In this document: positions 25,798 through 34,652 of the stretch, in pieces
Position numbering within the stretch: the first letter of the stretch is position 1
Layout of the letters: each line of letters begins with the position of its first letter
Source of the DNA: Niveispirillum sp048066115
GTDB lineage: Bacteria > Pseudomonadota > Alphaproteobacteria > Azospirillales > Azospirillaceae
Length of the DNA: 64,000 bases
Assembly (NCBI RefSeq): GCF_048066115.1
Contig: NZ_JBLTYX010000005.1
Span: 1-64,000, forward strand
Reading direction: 5' to 3'
Made by a program: the position numbers and the translations under genes
The notes under the pieces: model-generated
What the model saw: only the letters and a program-made list of their open reading frames with translations
Databases searched by the model: none
What the model was told of the DNA's origin: nothing

Positions 25798-26784
25798 ATG
25801 AAGGCGTTGTTGCTGAAGGATTTCGGTGGCGTGGAGAATTTCGAGCTGGCGGATGCACCCACGCCCGTGGCCGGCCCCGGCCAGGTGTTGGTGAAGATCC
25901 ATGCCGCCAGCGTCAACCCGGTCGATACCAAGATCCGCAGGAATGGCCGCGCCATTGCCCCCGCCCTGCCGGGCATCCTTGGCTGCGACATGGCCGGCAC
26001 CGTGGCAGCACTGGGCGAGGGGGTGACGGGGTTCGCGGTGGGGCAGGCCGTCTATGGCTGCGTCGGCGGGGTTACCGGTCTCCAGGGCACCTATGCCGAA
26101 TATGTGGCGGCCGATGCCCGGCTGCTGGCCCCGGCACCGGAAGGCATGTCGCTGCATGATGCCGCAGCATTGCCGCTGGTCACCCTGACGGCGTGGGAGG
26201 CCCTGGTGGACCGGGCGCGGGTGCGGCTGGGTGACAAGGTGCTGATCCATGGCGGGGCCGGTGGGGTGGGCCATGTCGCCATCCAGATCGCCAAGGCCCA
26301 AGGCGCCCATGTCACCACCACCGTGTCGTCGGATGCCAAGGCCGATCTGGCCCGGTCGCTGGGGGCCGACGAGGTGGTGAATTACAAGACCGAGTCGGTG
26401 GAGGCCTATGTGGCCCGCCTGACCGGCGGCGCCGGGTTCGACATCGTGCTGGACGCCACCGGCGGCAGCGACATCGCCACCAGCTTCGTCGCCGCCCGCT
26501 TCAACGGCCAGGTGGTGACCATCGTCGCCGGCTATAGCGCCGACCTGTCGCCCATGCATGGCAAGGGCCTGAGCCTGCATGTGGTGTTCATGCTGCTGCC
26601 CATGCTGCACGACCATGGCTTCGACATCGACCGGGCGCATCAGGGCAAGGTGCTGCGCGAGGTGGCGGGCAAACTGCGCCCGCTGGTCGATCCCACCCGC
26701 TTCACCCTGGCCGATGTCGGCGCCGCCCATACGCGGCTGGAGGAGGGCAAGGCCCAGGGCAAGCTGGTGATCGATATTGTTTGA
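25798..26784 (+). CDS. Zinc-independent MDR oxidoreductase (quinone reductase-like)
   Basis: A 328-residue NADPH-dependent oxidoreductase of the quinone reductase branch. Signatures include VKIHAASVNPVDTKIRR, the NADP-binding block VLIHGGAGGVGHVAIQIAKAQGAHV and the SLGADEVVNYK segment. The ATG at 25798 has GGAG at six bases; in-frame ATGs at 25768, 25783, 25786 and 25795 are also possible. It is transcribed away from the LysR gene. Confidence 0.88.
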   Translation: MKALLLKDFGGVENFELADAPTPVAGPGQVLVKIHAASVNPVDTKIRRNGRAIAPALPGILGCDMAGTVAALGEGVTGFAVGQAVYGCVGGVTGLQGTYAEYVAADARLLAPAPEGMSLHDAAALPLVTLTAWEALVDRARVRLGDKVLIHGGAGGVGHVAIQIAKAQGAHVTTTVSSDAKADLARSLGADEVVNYKTESVEAYVARLTGGAGFDIVLDATGGSDIATSFVAARFNGQVVTIVAGYSADLSPMHGKGLSLHVVFMLLPMLHDHGFDIDRAHQGKVLREVAGKLRPLVDPTRFTLADVGAAHTRLEEGKAQGKLVIDIV

Positions 26785-26792
26785 TTGATCGA

Positions 26793-26825
26793 AATGCCGG
26801 GCGGATGAACCTTCCGCCCGGCATT
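26793..26825. terminator. Perfect 13-bp hairpin between converging genes
   Basis: AATGCCGGGCGGA pairs with TCCGCCCGGCATT across a 7-nt loop, eight bases after the oxidoreductase stop and five before the stop of the next, minus-strand gene. Confidence 0.65.
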
Positions 26826-26829
26826 CACC

Positions 26830-27252
26830 TCACGACCAGACCCGTATCTCCGGCATTGGCACCCGCCGCCGCGCCATGCCGGTCAGCGGTTCCAGTTCGA
26901 ACCGGAAGCCGGGTCCCGCCGCGTCCAGCACGATCAGGCGCGGCCTCATGCCGGCGAACAGCGCCAGCAGCGCCGCCGCCCGCCGCTTCTTCCAGGCATG
27001 GTCCGCCACCTGCCCGTCCGCGTCCAGGATCAGGCCTGGCATGCCTTCATCCTCCCGCGCCGGTGGCAGCGGCCACAGCGTCACGCCCGTGGGCACAGCG
27101 CCCTCCGGCGGCGCCATGCCGCCCCAGGCCAGCATCACCGCTTCCCCGCCCGCCGCCAGGCTTTCCGCCATGTCCAGGCGTGCCACCGCTTCCCCCGGCC
27201 GCATCGGCTGGGCCCGGAACAGGATGGGGTGGGGGTGATGGGGCAGGGGCAT
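26830..27252 (-). CDS. Short glycosyltransferase-like protein, probably a truncated remnant
   Basis: This 140-residue frame has sequence features of the N-terminal part of a family of predicted glycosyltransferases. These are ILFRAQPMRPGEAVARLDMAESLAAGGEAVMLAWGG, then LPP..., a VADHAWKKRRAAALLALFAGMRPRLIVLD segment and RFELEPL. Full-length relatives as I remember them are about three times longer. Here the frame stops right after that region and nothing downstream continues it. The start ATG at 27252 lacks a Shine-Dalgarno sequence. It may be a decayed gene or a stand-alone domain. Confidence 0.5.
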   Translation of the reverse strand: MPLPHHPHPILFRAQPMRPGEAVARLDMAESLAAGGEAVMLAWGGMAPPEGAVPTGVTLWPLPPAREDEGMPGLILDADGQVADHAWKKRRAAALLALFAGMRPRLIVLDAAGPGFRFELEPLTGMARRRVPMPEIRVWS

Positions 27253-27345
27253 CGGGTGCGGGGGCTGGACAGCGGAGCCTTGTTGTTGCACCACTATGAC
27301 AACAAGGTGCCAAAACGCAAAACCGGCGCCGCAGGGAGGTGAAAC

Positions 27346-27795
27346 ATGATCGCCAGCCTGACCGCGCAGGTCGAGGCGCTCCGGCGCCTGCCCCTGTTCA
27401 AGGATGTGGAGACGCCGCAGCTGAAGCTGCTGGCCTTCACCAGCGAAACCGCCTGTTTCAACGATGGCGACGCCCTGTTCCGCCAGGGCGAGGAGTCGGA
27501 CGCCGCCTATGTGATCCTGGAAGGCCGCGTCGACATGGTGATCGACACGCCCGCCGGCCCCATCGACCTGGGTACCTTCAAGGGCAGCGGCATCATCGGG
27601 GAAGTATCCATCCTGTGCGACCGGCCGCGCATGGCCACGGCCTTCGCCGTGGGGCCGGTGGGCACGCTGCGCATCGGCCGCGACGGGTTCTTCCGGCTGA
27701 TGGACGAATTCCCCCGCATCGCCGTGCCCATGCTGCGCGACGTGGCGCGGCGCCTGGAATTCATGACCGTGGAACTGAGCCGGGCCAAAGGGTAG
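27346..27795 (+). CDS. Cyclic-nucleotide-binding domain protein
   Basis: A 149-residue stand-alone cNMP-binding domain. It has LPLFKDVETPQLKLLAF, then FNDGDALFRQGEESDAAYVILEGRVDMVI and the phosphate-binding-cassette region GSGIIGEVSILCDRPRMATAFA, where Gly-Glu and Arg contact the cyclic nucleotide. It lacks a DNA-binding HTH, so it is not a CRP regulator and must act through protein contacts. AGGGAGG lies before the ATG. A class III adenylate cyclase is encoded 1.7 kb downstream on the same strand. Confidence 0.9.
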   Translation: MIASLTAQVEALRRLPLFKDVETPQLKLLAFTSETACFNDGDALFRQGEESDAAYVILEGRVDMVIDTPAGPIDLGTFKGSGIIGEVSILCDRPRMATAFAVGPVGTLRIGRDGFFRLMDEFPRIAVPMLRDVARRLEFMTVELSRAKG

Positions 27796-27826
27796 AGCGG
27801 TTTTCCTTGTGTCTGGAAAACCGCTC
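27795..27826 (+). terminator. Hairpin starting at the stop codon of the cNMP-binding gene
   Basis: GAGCGGTTTTCC (27795-27806) pairs perfectly with GGAAAACCGCTC (27815-27826). It begins on the last base of the stop codon and abuts repeat copy 5. Confidence 0.6.
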
Positions 27827-27899
27827 CGGCGGCGACCGCCGCCGCGCCGCACGTGCGGCGTGAAGCCAAGCCGCGGATGCGGCGCCGGCGATTGAGGAA
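27827..27899 (+). repeat. Dispersed multi-hairpin intergenic repeat, copy 5
   Basis: Stems are CGGCGG/CCGCCG, CGCCGCACGTGCGGCG and GCCGC-GGAT-GCGGC, with linker GAAGCCAAGC and tail GGCGATTGAGGAAC. Confidence 0.8.
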
Positions 27900-27989
27900 C
27901 ACGCTCTAACCCCACCGGGTGACTTCCCTTCGCCTGCCCGGCTTTGGCATAAGGACGGTCGCAACCGCCTTGAACGGGAAGGGAAAGCC

Positions 27990-29435
27990 ATGACCCGCCG
28001 CCTGCTGCCGCTGCTGCTGCTTTATCTTGCCGCCTGCTCGACCAACCCGGTCACGGGCGACCGGCAGATGACGGGTCTGATGCCGCCGGAGAAGGAAGCC
28101 GCCATCGGCGCCCAGCAGCATCCGGAGATGCTGAAGGAATTCGGTGGCCGGTACGAGGATGCCAGGCTGCAATCCTATGTGGACCGGCTGGGCCAGTCGC
28201 TGGCGGCGAAGACGGAGATCCCCGGCACCCGCTATACCTTCACCGTGCTGGACAGCCCCATCGTCAACGCCTTCGCCCTGCCCGGCGGCTATGTCTATGT
28301 CAGCCGCGGCCTGATGGCGCTGGCCAACAGCGAGGCGGAACTGGCCGGCGTGGTCGGGCACGAGATCGGCCATGTCACCGCCCGCCATTCCGCCGACCGG
28401 TACGGACGCGGCGTGCTGGCCCAGGGCGGGGCGGTGCTGGCCGGCATCTTCCTGGGGCAGGGGGCCGGGCAACTGGCGCAGCAAGGGGCGCAGGCAGCAT
28501 TGGCCAGCTTCTCGCGCGGCCAGGAACTCCAGGCCGACAATCTGGGCATCCGCTACATGACGGCGGCCGGATACGATCCGCGGGAAATGGCGGGGTTCCT
28601 GTCCTCCATGGGACGGCATGCGCAGTTGGAGGCGCTGTTGGCCGGGCAGCCGGGCAAGGCCGACCAGTTCAGCTATCTCCAGACCCATCCGCCCACGGGC
28701 GACCGGGCGGAACGGGCATCGGCGGCGGCATCGGTGACGCCGGGTGCCAGCTATCTGATCCGCAATGAAGATTACATGCGGGCCATCGACGGCATGATCT
28801 ATGGCGACAGCCCGTCGCATGGTTTCGTGCGCGGCCGGGTCTTCGCCCATACCGGGCTGGGTATCCGGTTCGAGGTGCCGGACGGGTTCCGCCTGCTGAA
28901 CAGCGACCAGGCGGTCATCGGCCTGGGCCCGGACGGATCGCAGATCGTGTTCTCCGACGCTCCCACCCAGGGTGCCTACAGCGCGGCCGACTATATCGCC
29001 AATGTCTGGGCCAAGGGTGCGCCGCTGGCCGATGCCCGCACCCTGACCATCGATGGACAGCCTGCTGCCACCGCAATCACCAAACTGTCGGGGCAGAACG
29101 GCCCGGTCTTCGCCCGGCTGATGGCCATCGCGGGCGGCAGCGGCCGCTATTACCGCTTCCTCCTGACCGTCCCCTGGGATCGGGCCGAGCGGCTGGATGG
29201 CGGCTTCATGGCCACGGTCCAGGGTTTCCGCCGCCTGAACGCGACGGAGAGGGCGGCACTGAAGCCCTACCGGATCAAGGTGGTGCAGGTGAAGCAGGGC
29301 CAGAATGTCGCCGGCTTCGTGGCCGCCCAGCCGCTGAAGGACCATGGCGAGGAACGGTTCCGTGTCCTGAACAACATCCCGCCCGGTACCGAGCCCCGGC
29401 CCGGCCTCTGGGTAAAGACCATTATCGAGGGGTAA
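27990..29435 (+). CDS. M48-family metalloprotease lipoprotein (BepA/LoiP-like)
   Basis: A 481-residue periplasmic zinc protease, probably lipid-anchored: the signal peptide MTRRLLPLLLLYLAAC ends in a lipobox with Cys16. The zinc site is HEIGH at residues 124-128, with a third ligand in QELQAD (Glu179). A C-terminal extension of about 230 residues, including EVPDGFRLLNS and LRPYRIKVV-like blocks, is seen in longer family members and may bind peptidoglycan or partners. The role is probably quality control of envelope proteins. The ATG at 27990 follows GGGAAAG. Confidence 0.9.
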   Translation: MTRRLLPLLLLYLAACSTNPVTGDRQMTGLMPPEKEAAIGAQQHPEMLKEFGGRYEDARLQSYVDRLGQSLAAKTEIPGTRYTFTVLDSPIVNAFALPGGYVYVSRGLMALANSEAELAGVVGHEIGHVTARHSADRYGRGVLAQGGAVLAGIFLGQGAGQLAQQGAQAALASFSRGQELQADNLGIRYMTAAGYDPREMAGFLSSMGRHAQLEALLAGQPGKADQFSYLQTHPPTGDRAERASAAASVTPGASYLIRNEDYMRAIDGMIYGDSPSHGFVRGRVFAHTGLGIRFEVPDGFRLLNSDQAVIGLGPDGSQIVFSDAPTQGAYSAADYIANVWAKGAPLADARTLTIDGQPAATAITKLSGQNGPVFARLMAIAGGSGRYYRFLLTVPWDRAERLDGGFMATVQGFRRLNATERAALKPYRIKVVQVKQGQNVAGFVAAQPLKDHGEERFRVLNNIPPGTEPRPGLWVKTIIEG

Positions 29436-29439
29436 CGGG

Positions 29440-29459
29440 GGGCCGGTTGTTGCCGGCCC
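29440..29459 (+). terminator. Short hairpin after the M48 protease gene
   Basis: GGGCCGG pairs with CCGGCCC across TTGTTG, five bases after the stop codon, followed by only three T residues. It is probably a weak terminator. Confidence 0.45.
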
Positions 29460-29487
29460 TTTGATGCTCCTGTACCCTCCGGCGCCG

Positions 29488-31410
29488 ATGAAGAACCTGC
29501 TGACCCTTCCCGCCTGTGAAGAGACGACGGCCCGCAAGGGCCGGATGCGCCTGCCCATCGCATTGGTCCTGACCCTGGGTCTGGGCGGGCTGATGCTGGT
29601 GGCGGTGGCCAGCGTCTTCTGGCTGGGTGTGCAGACATCTGGCCGCAACACCTACAACCTGCTGGCCGACAAGGCCGAACTGGCCATGAACATGGCCGAG
29701 ACCCGCGTGCGCGCCCAGCTGGACCCGGCGCGCAGCCAGGTCGATTACCTGACCAATATGCTGGCCACGGGCCAGGTGCCGATCGAGGATACCGAGCGCC
29801 TGAAATCGGTCATCCAGGGGGCGCTGGCCGCTACGCCGCAGGTGGCGGGCATCGGCATCGTGCGCGCCGATGACAATGAACGCATGGTCGGTGCTGCGCG
29901 AATCCGCGACACCGGCACGTCGCTTTCCATGGATCAGGCCAATGACGCGTCGAAGATCCTGGCGGACGTGCTGCGCACCGGGTCGGCGCATTGGGTCGAT
30001 CCCGTCTGGGCGGAAGAGATCGAGACGACGGTGATGCCCGTGCAGGGGCCGCTGCGCCGCGATGGGCAGTTCCTGGGCGCCATCGCCTCGGTTGTGGGCT
30101 TCAACGGCCTGTCGCGGTTCCTGCGCGATGCCGACCGCGATGACGACCTGACCAGCTTCATCCTGTTCGATGATCATTATGTGCTGGCCCATCCGGCCCT
30201 GGCCGAGCGCAAGTTCGACTTTTCCAAGGTCAAGGACCGTCCGCCCCTGCCGACGCTGGAAGAGGTGGGCGATCCCGTGGCCGCCGCCATCTGGTCCGTC
30301 GTCGGGCCGGACGGGATGGGCACCAAGCTTGCCAAATGGAACGAGGGCAAAAAGGTCCAGGTGACGCTGGATGAACGGCGCAGCGATTTGCAGTTCCGTC
30401 AGGCGGAAGTGGACGGCGTTTCGTATTTCTACCTGCTGCGGTCCATCTCCGATTATGGCGAGCATCCCTTCACCCTGGTCGTGGTGATGCGGGAGGAGGA
30501 TGTGGACCGCGAGCTGGAGCGGTTCCAGCATCTGCTGGTCGTCGGCTTCGGCATCCTGATCGCCTCGGTCCTGGCCGCCATGCTGGTGGGCAAGATGATC
30601 AGCCGGCGTATCCGCCTGCTGTCGGGCGCCGCTGTGGCGCTCCGCGACCTGGATTTCCAGAATGTGCCGCGCCTGCCCGACAGCCGGTTCCGCGAGGTGG
30701 CGGACGCCGCCGCCGCCTTCAACGCCATGGTCAGCGGGTTGCGCTGGTTCGAGACCTATGTGCCCAAATCGCTGGTCCTGCGCCTGATCCGCCGCGACGG
30801 CACCCAATCCGAAATCCCGTCGGAGGAACGGGAGGTGACGGTGCTGTTCACCGACATCAAGGGCTTCTCCGCCATGGCGGAGCGGATGTCGCCGCAGGAT
30901 ACGGCCGACTGGCTGAACCGCCATTTCACCCGCATCGCCGCCTGTATCGAGGCGGAGGGCGGTACTGTGGACAAGTTCATCGGCGACGCCGTCATGGCCT
31001 TCTGGGGGGCACCCGACGACCAGCCCGACCATGCGTCGCGCGCCCTGCGTGCCGCGCTGGCCATCGCGCAGGTGGTGAAGGAAGAGGCGGAGGACGCCCG
31101 CGCCGCCGGCCTGCCGCCCGTCTGCCTGCGTGTCGGCGTGCATTCCGGTCCGGTCATCGTCGGCAATATCGGCGCCGCGACCCGCATCAACTACACCATC
31201 GTCGGCGACACCGTGAACACGGCCGCACGGCTGGAGGCGCTGGGCGGGGAGATGATGGGCGACGAATGTTATGTCGTGCTGGTCAGCGACGACACGGTGA
31301 CGGCGGCTGGCAATTGCACCATCGACATGCCGCTGGCCCCCATCGGCGCCTTCTCTCTGCGCGGCCGCGTGTCGCTGGTCGATGTCTGGCGGCTGGTGGT
31401 GCCGTCGTAA
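29488..31410 (+). CDS. Class III adenylate cyclase with periplasmic sensor and HAMP
   Basis: A protein of about 640 residues predicted to make cAMP. It has one membrane segment near the N-terminus, a large extracytoplasmic sensor (about 45-335), a second membrane segment (about 345-365), a HAMP linker and a C-terminal cyclase domain (about 440-620). The cyclase has metal-binding FTDIKGFS and GDAVMAFWG, base-selecting Lys in VDKFIGD and Asp in IVGDTVNTAARLEA, whose Asn and Arg stabilise the transition state. The Lys/Asp pair points to ATP rather than GTP. Starts at 29461, 29464, 29488 and 29545 are all possible. Confidence 0.88.
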   Translation: MKNLLTLPACEETTARKGRMRLPIALVLTLGLGGLMLVAVASVFWLGVQTSGRNTYNLLADKAELAMNMAETRVRAQLDPARSQVDYLTNMLATGQVPIEDTERLKSVIQGALAATPQVAGIGIVRADDNERMVGAARIRDTGTSLSMDQANDASKILADVLRTGSAHWVDPVWAEEIETTVMPVQGPLRRDGQFLGAIASVVGFNGLSRFLRDADRDDDLTSFILFDDHYVLAHPALAERKFDFSKVKDRPPLPTLEEVGDPVAAAIWSVVGPDGMGTKLAKWNEGKKVQVTLDERRSDLQFRQAEVDGVSYFYLLRSISDYGEHPFTLVVVMREEDVDRELERFQHLLVVGFGILIASVLAAMLVGKMISRRIRLLSGAAVALRDLDFQNVPRLPDSRFREVADAAAAFNAMVSGLRWFETYVPKSLVLRLIRRDGTQSEIPSEEREVTVLFTDIKGFSAMAERMSPQDTADWLNRHFTRIAACIEAEGGTVDKFIGDAVMAFWGAPDDQPDHASRALRAALAIAQVVKEEAEDARAAGLPPVCLRVGVHSGPVIVGNIGAATRINYTIVGDTVNTAARLEALGGEMMGDECYVVLVSDDTVTAAGNCTIDMPLAPIGAFSLRGRVSLVDVWRLVVPS

Positions 31411-31445
31411 GGGACATGCCTAGCGCCCGCAGGAAGATCATATCA

Positions 31446-31524
31446 GGCCGGCGACCGCCGGCCCGCGCCCACGTGGGCGCGTAAGCCAAGCCGCCGGGTG
31501 GCGGCGCCCGGCGCCTGAGGGAAC
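31446..31524 (+). repeat. Dispersed multi-hairpin intergenic repeat, copy 6
   Basis: Complete copy 36 bases after the adenylate cyclase stop. Stems are CCGGCG/CGCCGG, CGCGCCCACGTGGGCGCG and GCCGCC-GGGT-GGCGGC, with the canonical TAAGCCAAGC linker and the GCCCGGCGCCTGAGGGAAC tail. Confidence 0.85.
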
Positions 31525-31638
31525 ACACAATAAGTTGCAGAAGCATAAATTTTACGCGACGAACCCGCTTAACCCATTGAGCTTTTATCGGAATTCGGCC
31601 AGCCTGACGTAGGGGAAACCGACTGTCCGGGGGAGCGC

Positions 31639-33129
31639 ATGGGCGCTGGAAGCTGGCGGTTATGGCCGGCGAAGGCCTTGCGCGCGGTGACGGACCTGTT
31701 CCTTCCCGCCGCAATGCATGCCCGTGGCTTTGATGAGAAGCAGCTGCTGCGTGCCCGCGCCTTCATCCGTGTCACCCTGCTGATCCTGTCCGGCATCCTG
31801 GTGCTCTATGGCATCTGGGCGGTGAATGAGGGGCCGTTCGATCCGGTCAGCCTGACCTGGGCCGTCTATGCGCTGCTGGTCGGCGGCAATCTGGTCACGG
31901 TGCGGCTGTCGGGCCGCTTCCATCAGGTGACCATCGCCAACAATCTGGCAGGCCTCAGCTTGATCGCCATCCTGCTGCATTACACGGGCGGCGTGGCCTC
32001 GCCCCTGGTGCCCTTGTTCCTGACAGGGGTGGCGACGACGGGCAATTTCGGCGGCAACCGCGCCATCCTGTTCTTCTTCACCGGTTTCACCGCCGTCATT
32101 CTCGGCACCTATGTCTGGCAGCTGCATGCCGGCGATCACGTGGAGGATATCCACAGCCGATTCGCCTTCCTGCTGACGGCGCTGGTGCTGCTGGTCCTGG
32201 CCAACCTGTCGGCGCAATCGGCCCGCACCAAGACGCGGCGCATGCTGCAACAGGCCCGCGACGCGGCGATCGAGGGGCGGCGACGGGCGGAACTGGCGCA
32301 GGCCGCGGCGGAAAAGACCCTGGTCGACCTGCGCGAGACCCAGTCGCAGATGATCCTGCAGGAAAAGATGGCCAGCCTGGGCTCCATGGTGGCCGGCGTG
32401 GCGCATGAGGTGAACACGCCCGTGGGCTTGGCCGTCACCGGCGCCTCGCAATTGCGGACGGAGACGGCGCGCATCCTGGCCCTGGCGGCCGACGGGCAGC
32501 TGCGGCGGTCGACCTTCGATGAATATCTGTCGGTGGTGGACGAACTGGCCACCCTGATCGAAAAGAACGCCACGCGGGCCGCCGAACTGATCCAGTCCTT
32601 CAAGGAAGTGGCGGTGGACCAGTCGTCCGACGCCCGCCGCCCCTATGACCTGCGCGCCTATGTGTCGGAGGTGCTGTCCAGTCTGGCACCCCGCATCCGC
32701 CATGCCGGCCACAAGGTGGAAATGGCGGTGCCGGACGGGATCGAGATGGATGGCCATCCCGGCGCCATGGCCCAGATCGTCACCAATCTGGTGATCAATT
32801 CCATCATGCACGCCTATCCGGACGAAAGGCGCGACGGCACTCTGCGGCTGGCGGCCCGCATGCTGGACGATGACATGGTGGAACTGGCCTATAGCGACGA
32901 TGGCCAGGGCATTCCCCGCGACCTCTGGCCCCGCATCTTCGAACCCTTCTTCACCACCCGCCGTGGCACGGGTGGATCGGGCCTGGGCCTGCATCTTCTT
33001 TACAATATCGTGACCGTGCGCATGGGCGGTACCGTGCGCGTGGCGGCGGCACCGCAGGGCGGGGCCTTGTTCACGTTGGTCTTCCCGCGCATCAGCCCCG
33101 GCAGACCCGATCATGGTGCAGTGCAATAA
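31639..33129 (+). CDS. Membrane-bound sensor histidine kinase
   Basis: A 496-residue kinase. Six hydrophobic segments (about residues 42-190) form a membrane domain with little periplasmic sequence, then comes a coiled coil. The phospho-accepting region MVAGVAHEVNTPVG follows, with the probable phospho-histidine at 256. The ATPase domain shows the N-box LVINSIMHAYPDE, then YSDDGQGIP and GTGGSGLGL. The H-box variant HEVNTPVG is found in kinases that often lack an adjacent regulator, and none is encoded here. GGGAG precedes the ATG at 31639. Confidence 0.92.
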   Translation: MGAGSWRLWPAKALRAVTDLFLPAAMHARGFDEKQLLRARAFIRVTLLILSGILVLYGIWAVNEGPFDPVSLTWAVYALLVGGNLVTVRLSGRFHQVTIANNLAGLSLIAILLHYTGGVASPLVPLFLTGVATTGNFGGNRAILFFFTGFTAVILGTYVWQLHAGDHVEDIHSRFAFLLTALVLLVLANLSAQSARTKTRRMLQQARDAAIEGRRRAELAQAAAEKTLVDLRETQSQMILQEKMASLGSMVAGVAHEVNTPVGLAVTGASQLRTETARILALAADGQLRRSTFDEYLSVVDELATLIEKNATRAAELIQSFKEVAVDQSSDARRPYDLRAYVSEVLSSLAPRIRHAGHKVEMAVPDGIEMDGHPGAMAQIVTNLVINSIMHAYPDERRDGTLRLAARMLDDDMVELAYSDDGQGIPRDLWPRIFEPFFTTRRGTGGSGLGLHLLYNIVTVRMGGTVRVAAAPQGGALFTLVFPRISPGRPDHGAVQ

Positions 33130-33255
33130 TGCGGTTGTGTCAGGGCTGCGACGGACCCGTTGCTTGCACGCCCCCGCCGCTTCCGCCTAAGCTTCGCGGG
33201 TGATGGCGACAAGCCGGGGCCGAAGCCGGACCCGACACGTTCAAGGAGAGGAACC

Positions 33256-34431
33256 ATGGTGGAAGTGGTAATTGCCGGTGCGGCCCGCACCCCGATCGGC
33301 GCCTTCAGCGGCGCGCTGGGTTCCGTGCCCGCCCACAAGCTGGGCGAAGTGGCCATCCGCGCCGCCCTGGAGCGCGCCAAGACCGACGCGGCGGAAGTGT
33401 CGGAAGTGGTGCTGGGCCATGTGCTGACCGCCGGCTTGGGCCAGAACCCGGCCCGTCAGGCCGCCATCGCCGCCGGCATCCCGGCCGCCCGCACCGCCTA
33501 TGCCATCAACCAGATCTGCGGCTCCGGCCTGCGCGCGGTCGCGCTGGGCTATCAGTCGCTGCTGCTGGGCGACACCGACGTGGTGGTGGCCGGCGGGCAG
33601 GAGAGCATGAGCCTGTCGCCGCACAGCCTGTTCCTGCGCGGCGGCACCAAGATGGGCGACGCCGCCATGGTCGACACCATGATCAAGGATGGTCTGTGGG
33701 ACGCCTTCAACGGCTATCACATGGGCCAGACGGCGGAGAATGTGGCCGCCAAGTACGGCATCAGCCGCGAGGAACAGGACGCGTTCGCCGCCGGTTCCCA
33801 GAACAAGGCCGAGGCCGCCCAGAAGGAAGGCCGCTTCAAGGATGAGATCGCCGCCGTCACCGTCGCCGGCCGCAAGGGCGACGTGATCGTCGACAGCGAC
33901 GAATATCCCAAGCATGGCACCACGGCCGAGACGCTGGCCAAGCTGCGCCCGGCCTTCAAGAAGGATGGTTCGGTCACCGCCGGCAACGCGTCGGGCATCA
34001 ATGACGGTGCTGCCGCCCTGGTGCTGATGCGTGGCGACAATGCCGCCAAGCGCGGCGTGGCCCCGCTGGCCCGCATCGCGTCGTGGGCGACGGCCGGTGT
34101 CGATCCGTCGATCATGGGCACCGGGCCGATCCCGGCCAGCCGCGAGGCGCTGCGCAAGGCCGGCTGGTCGGTGGACCAGCTGGACCTGATCGAGGCGAAC
34201 GAGGCCTTCGCCGCCCAGGCCATCGCGGTCAACCGCGACCTGGGCTTCGATCCGGCCAAGGTGAATGTCAATGGCGGCGCCATCGCGCTGGGCCATCCGA
34301 TCGGTGCATCGGGTGCCCGCGTGCTGGTCACGCTGCTGCATGAGATGATCCGCCGCGATGCCAAGAAGGGTCTGGCGACCCTGTGCATCGGCGGCGGCAT
34401 GGGCGTCGCGCTCTGCGTCGAGCGGGACTGA
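33256..34431 (+). CDS. phaA: Acetyl-CoA acetyltransferase (beta-ketothiolase)
   Basis: A 391-residue cytoplasmic thiolase condensing two acetyl-CoA to acetoacetyl-CoA, the first step of polyhydroxybutyrate synthesis. The nucleophile is Cys88 in NQICGSGLRA; His347 in GHPIGASGAR and Cys377 in CIGGGMGVAL complete the active site. AGGAGAGG lies just before the ATG at 33256. The next gene on the strand is phaB, 220 bp away, with a terminator and a repeat copy between them. The polymerase gene phaC is not in the window. Confidence 0.95.
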   Translation: MVEVVIAGAARTPIGAFSGALGSVPAHKLGEVAIRAALERAKTDAAEVSEVVLGHVLTAGLGQNPARQAAIAAGIPAARTAYAINQICGSGLRAVALGYQSLLLGDTDVVVAGGQESMSLSPHSLFLRGGTKMGDAAMVDTMIKDGLWDAFNGYHMGQTAENVAAKYGISREEQDAFAAGSQNKAEAAQKEGRFKDEIAAVTVAGRKGDVIVDSDEYPKHGTTAETLAKLRPAFKKDGSVTAGNASGINDGAAALVLMRGDNAAKRGVAPLARIASWATAGVDPSIMGTGPIPASREALRKAGWSVDQLDLIEANEAFAAQAIAVNRDLGFDPAKVNVNGGAIALGHPIGASGARVLVTLLHEMIRRDAKKGLATLCIGGGMGVALCVERD

Positions 34432-34443
34432 GTGTCGGACAGG

Positions 34444-34465
34444 ACGGGGGCGGTTTCGCCCCCGT
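34444..34465 (+). terminator. Rho-independent terminator of phaA
   Basis: ACGGGGGCG pairs with CGCCCCCGT across GTTT, starting 13 bases after the stop codon and followed by TCGCTTTTAAA. Confidence 0.75.
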
Positions 34466-34476
34466 TCGCTTTTAAA

Positions 34477-34503
34477 CCACCGGGCATGTTTCATGCCCGG
34501 TGG
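34477..34503 (+). repeat. Perfect 12-bp hairpin preceding repeat copy 7
   Basis: CCACCGGGCATG pairs with CATGCCCGGTGG across TTT, and the repeat copy starts immediately after. It is a second structure behind the phaA terminator. Confidence 0.6.
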
Positions 34504-34583
34504 AAGACGGCGACGGCCGGCCCGCGACCACATGGTCGCGTAAGCCAAGCCGCCGGATGGCGGCGCCCGGCGCCTGAGGGAAC
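34504..34583 (+). repeat. Dispersed multi-hairpin intergenic repeat, copy 7
   Basis: The first stem is imperfect here (CGGCGACGGCCGG). The second is CGCGACCACATGGTCGCG and the third GCCGCC-GGAT-GGCGGC, with canonical linker and tail ending GAGGGAAC. Confidence 0.85.
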
Positions 34584-34652
34584 AAAAGGCGGCATCCTGC
34601 CGCCGATAATTGGATTTTCAGCAGGCCTGAAGGCCAGACAACGGGGGAAACA

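Noticed and set aside
27906..29651. Minus-strand frame of 581 codons opposite the M48 protease
   Set aside because: Shadow of a gene with clear catalytic motifs; no independent support.
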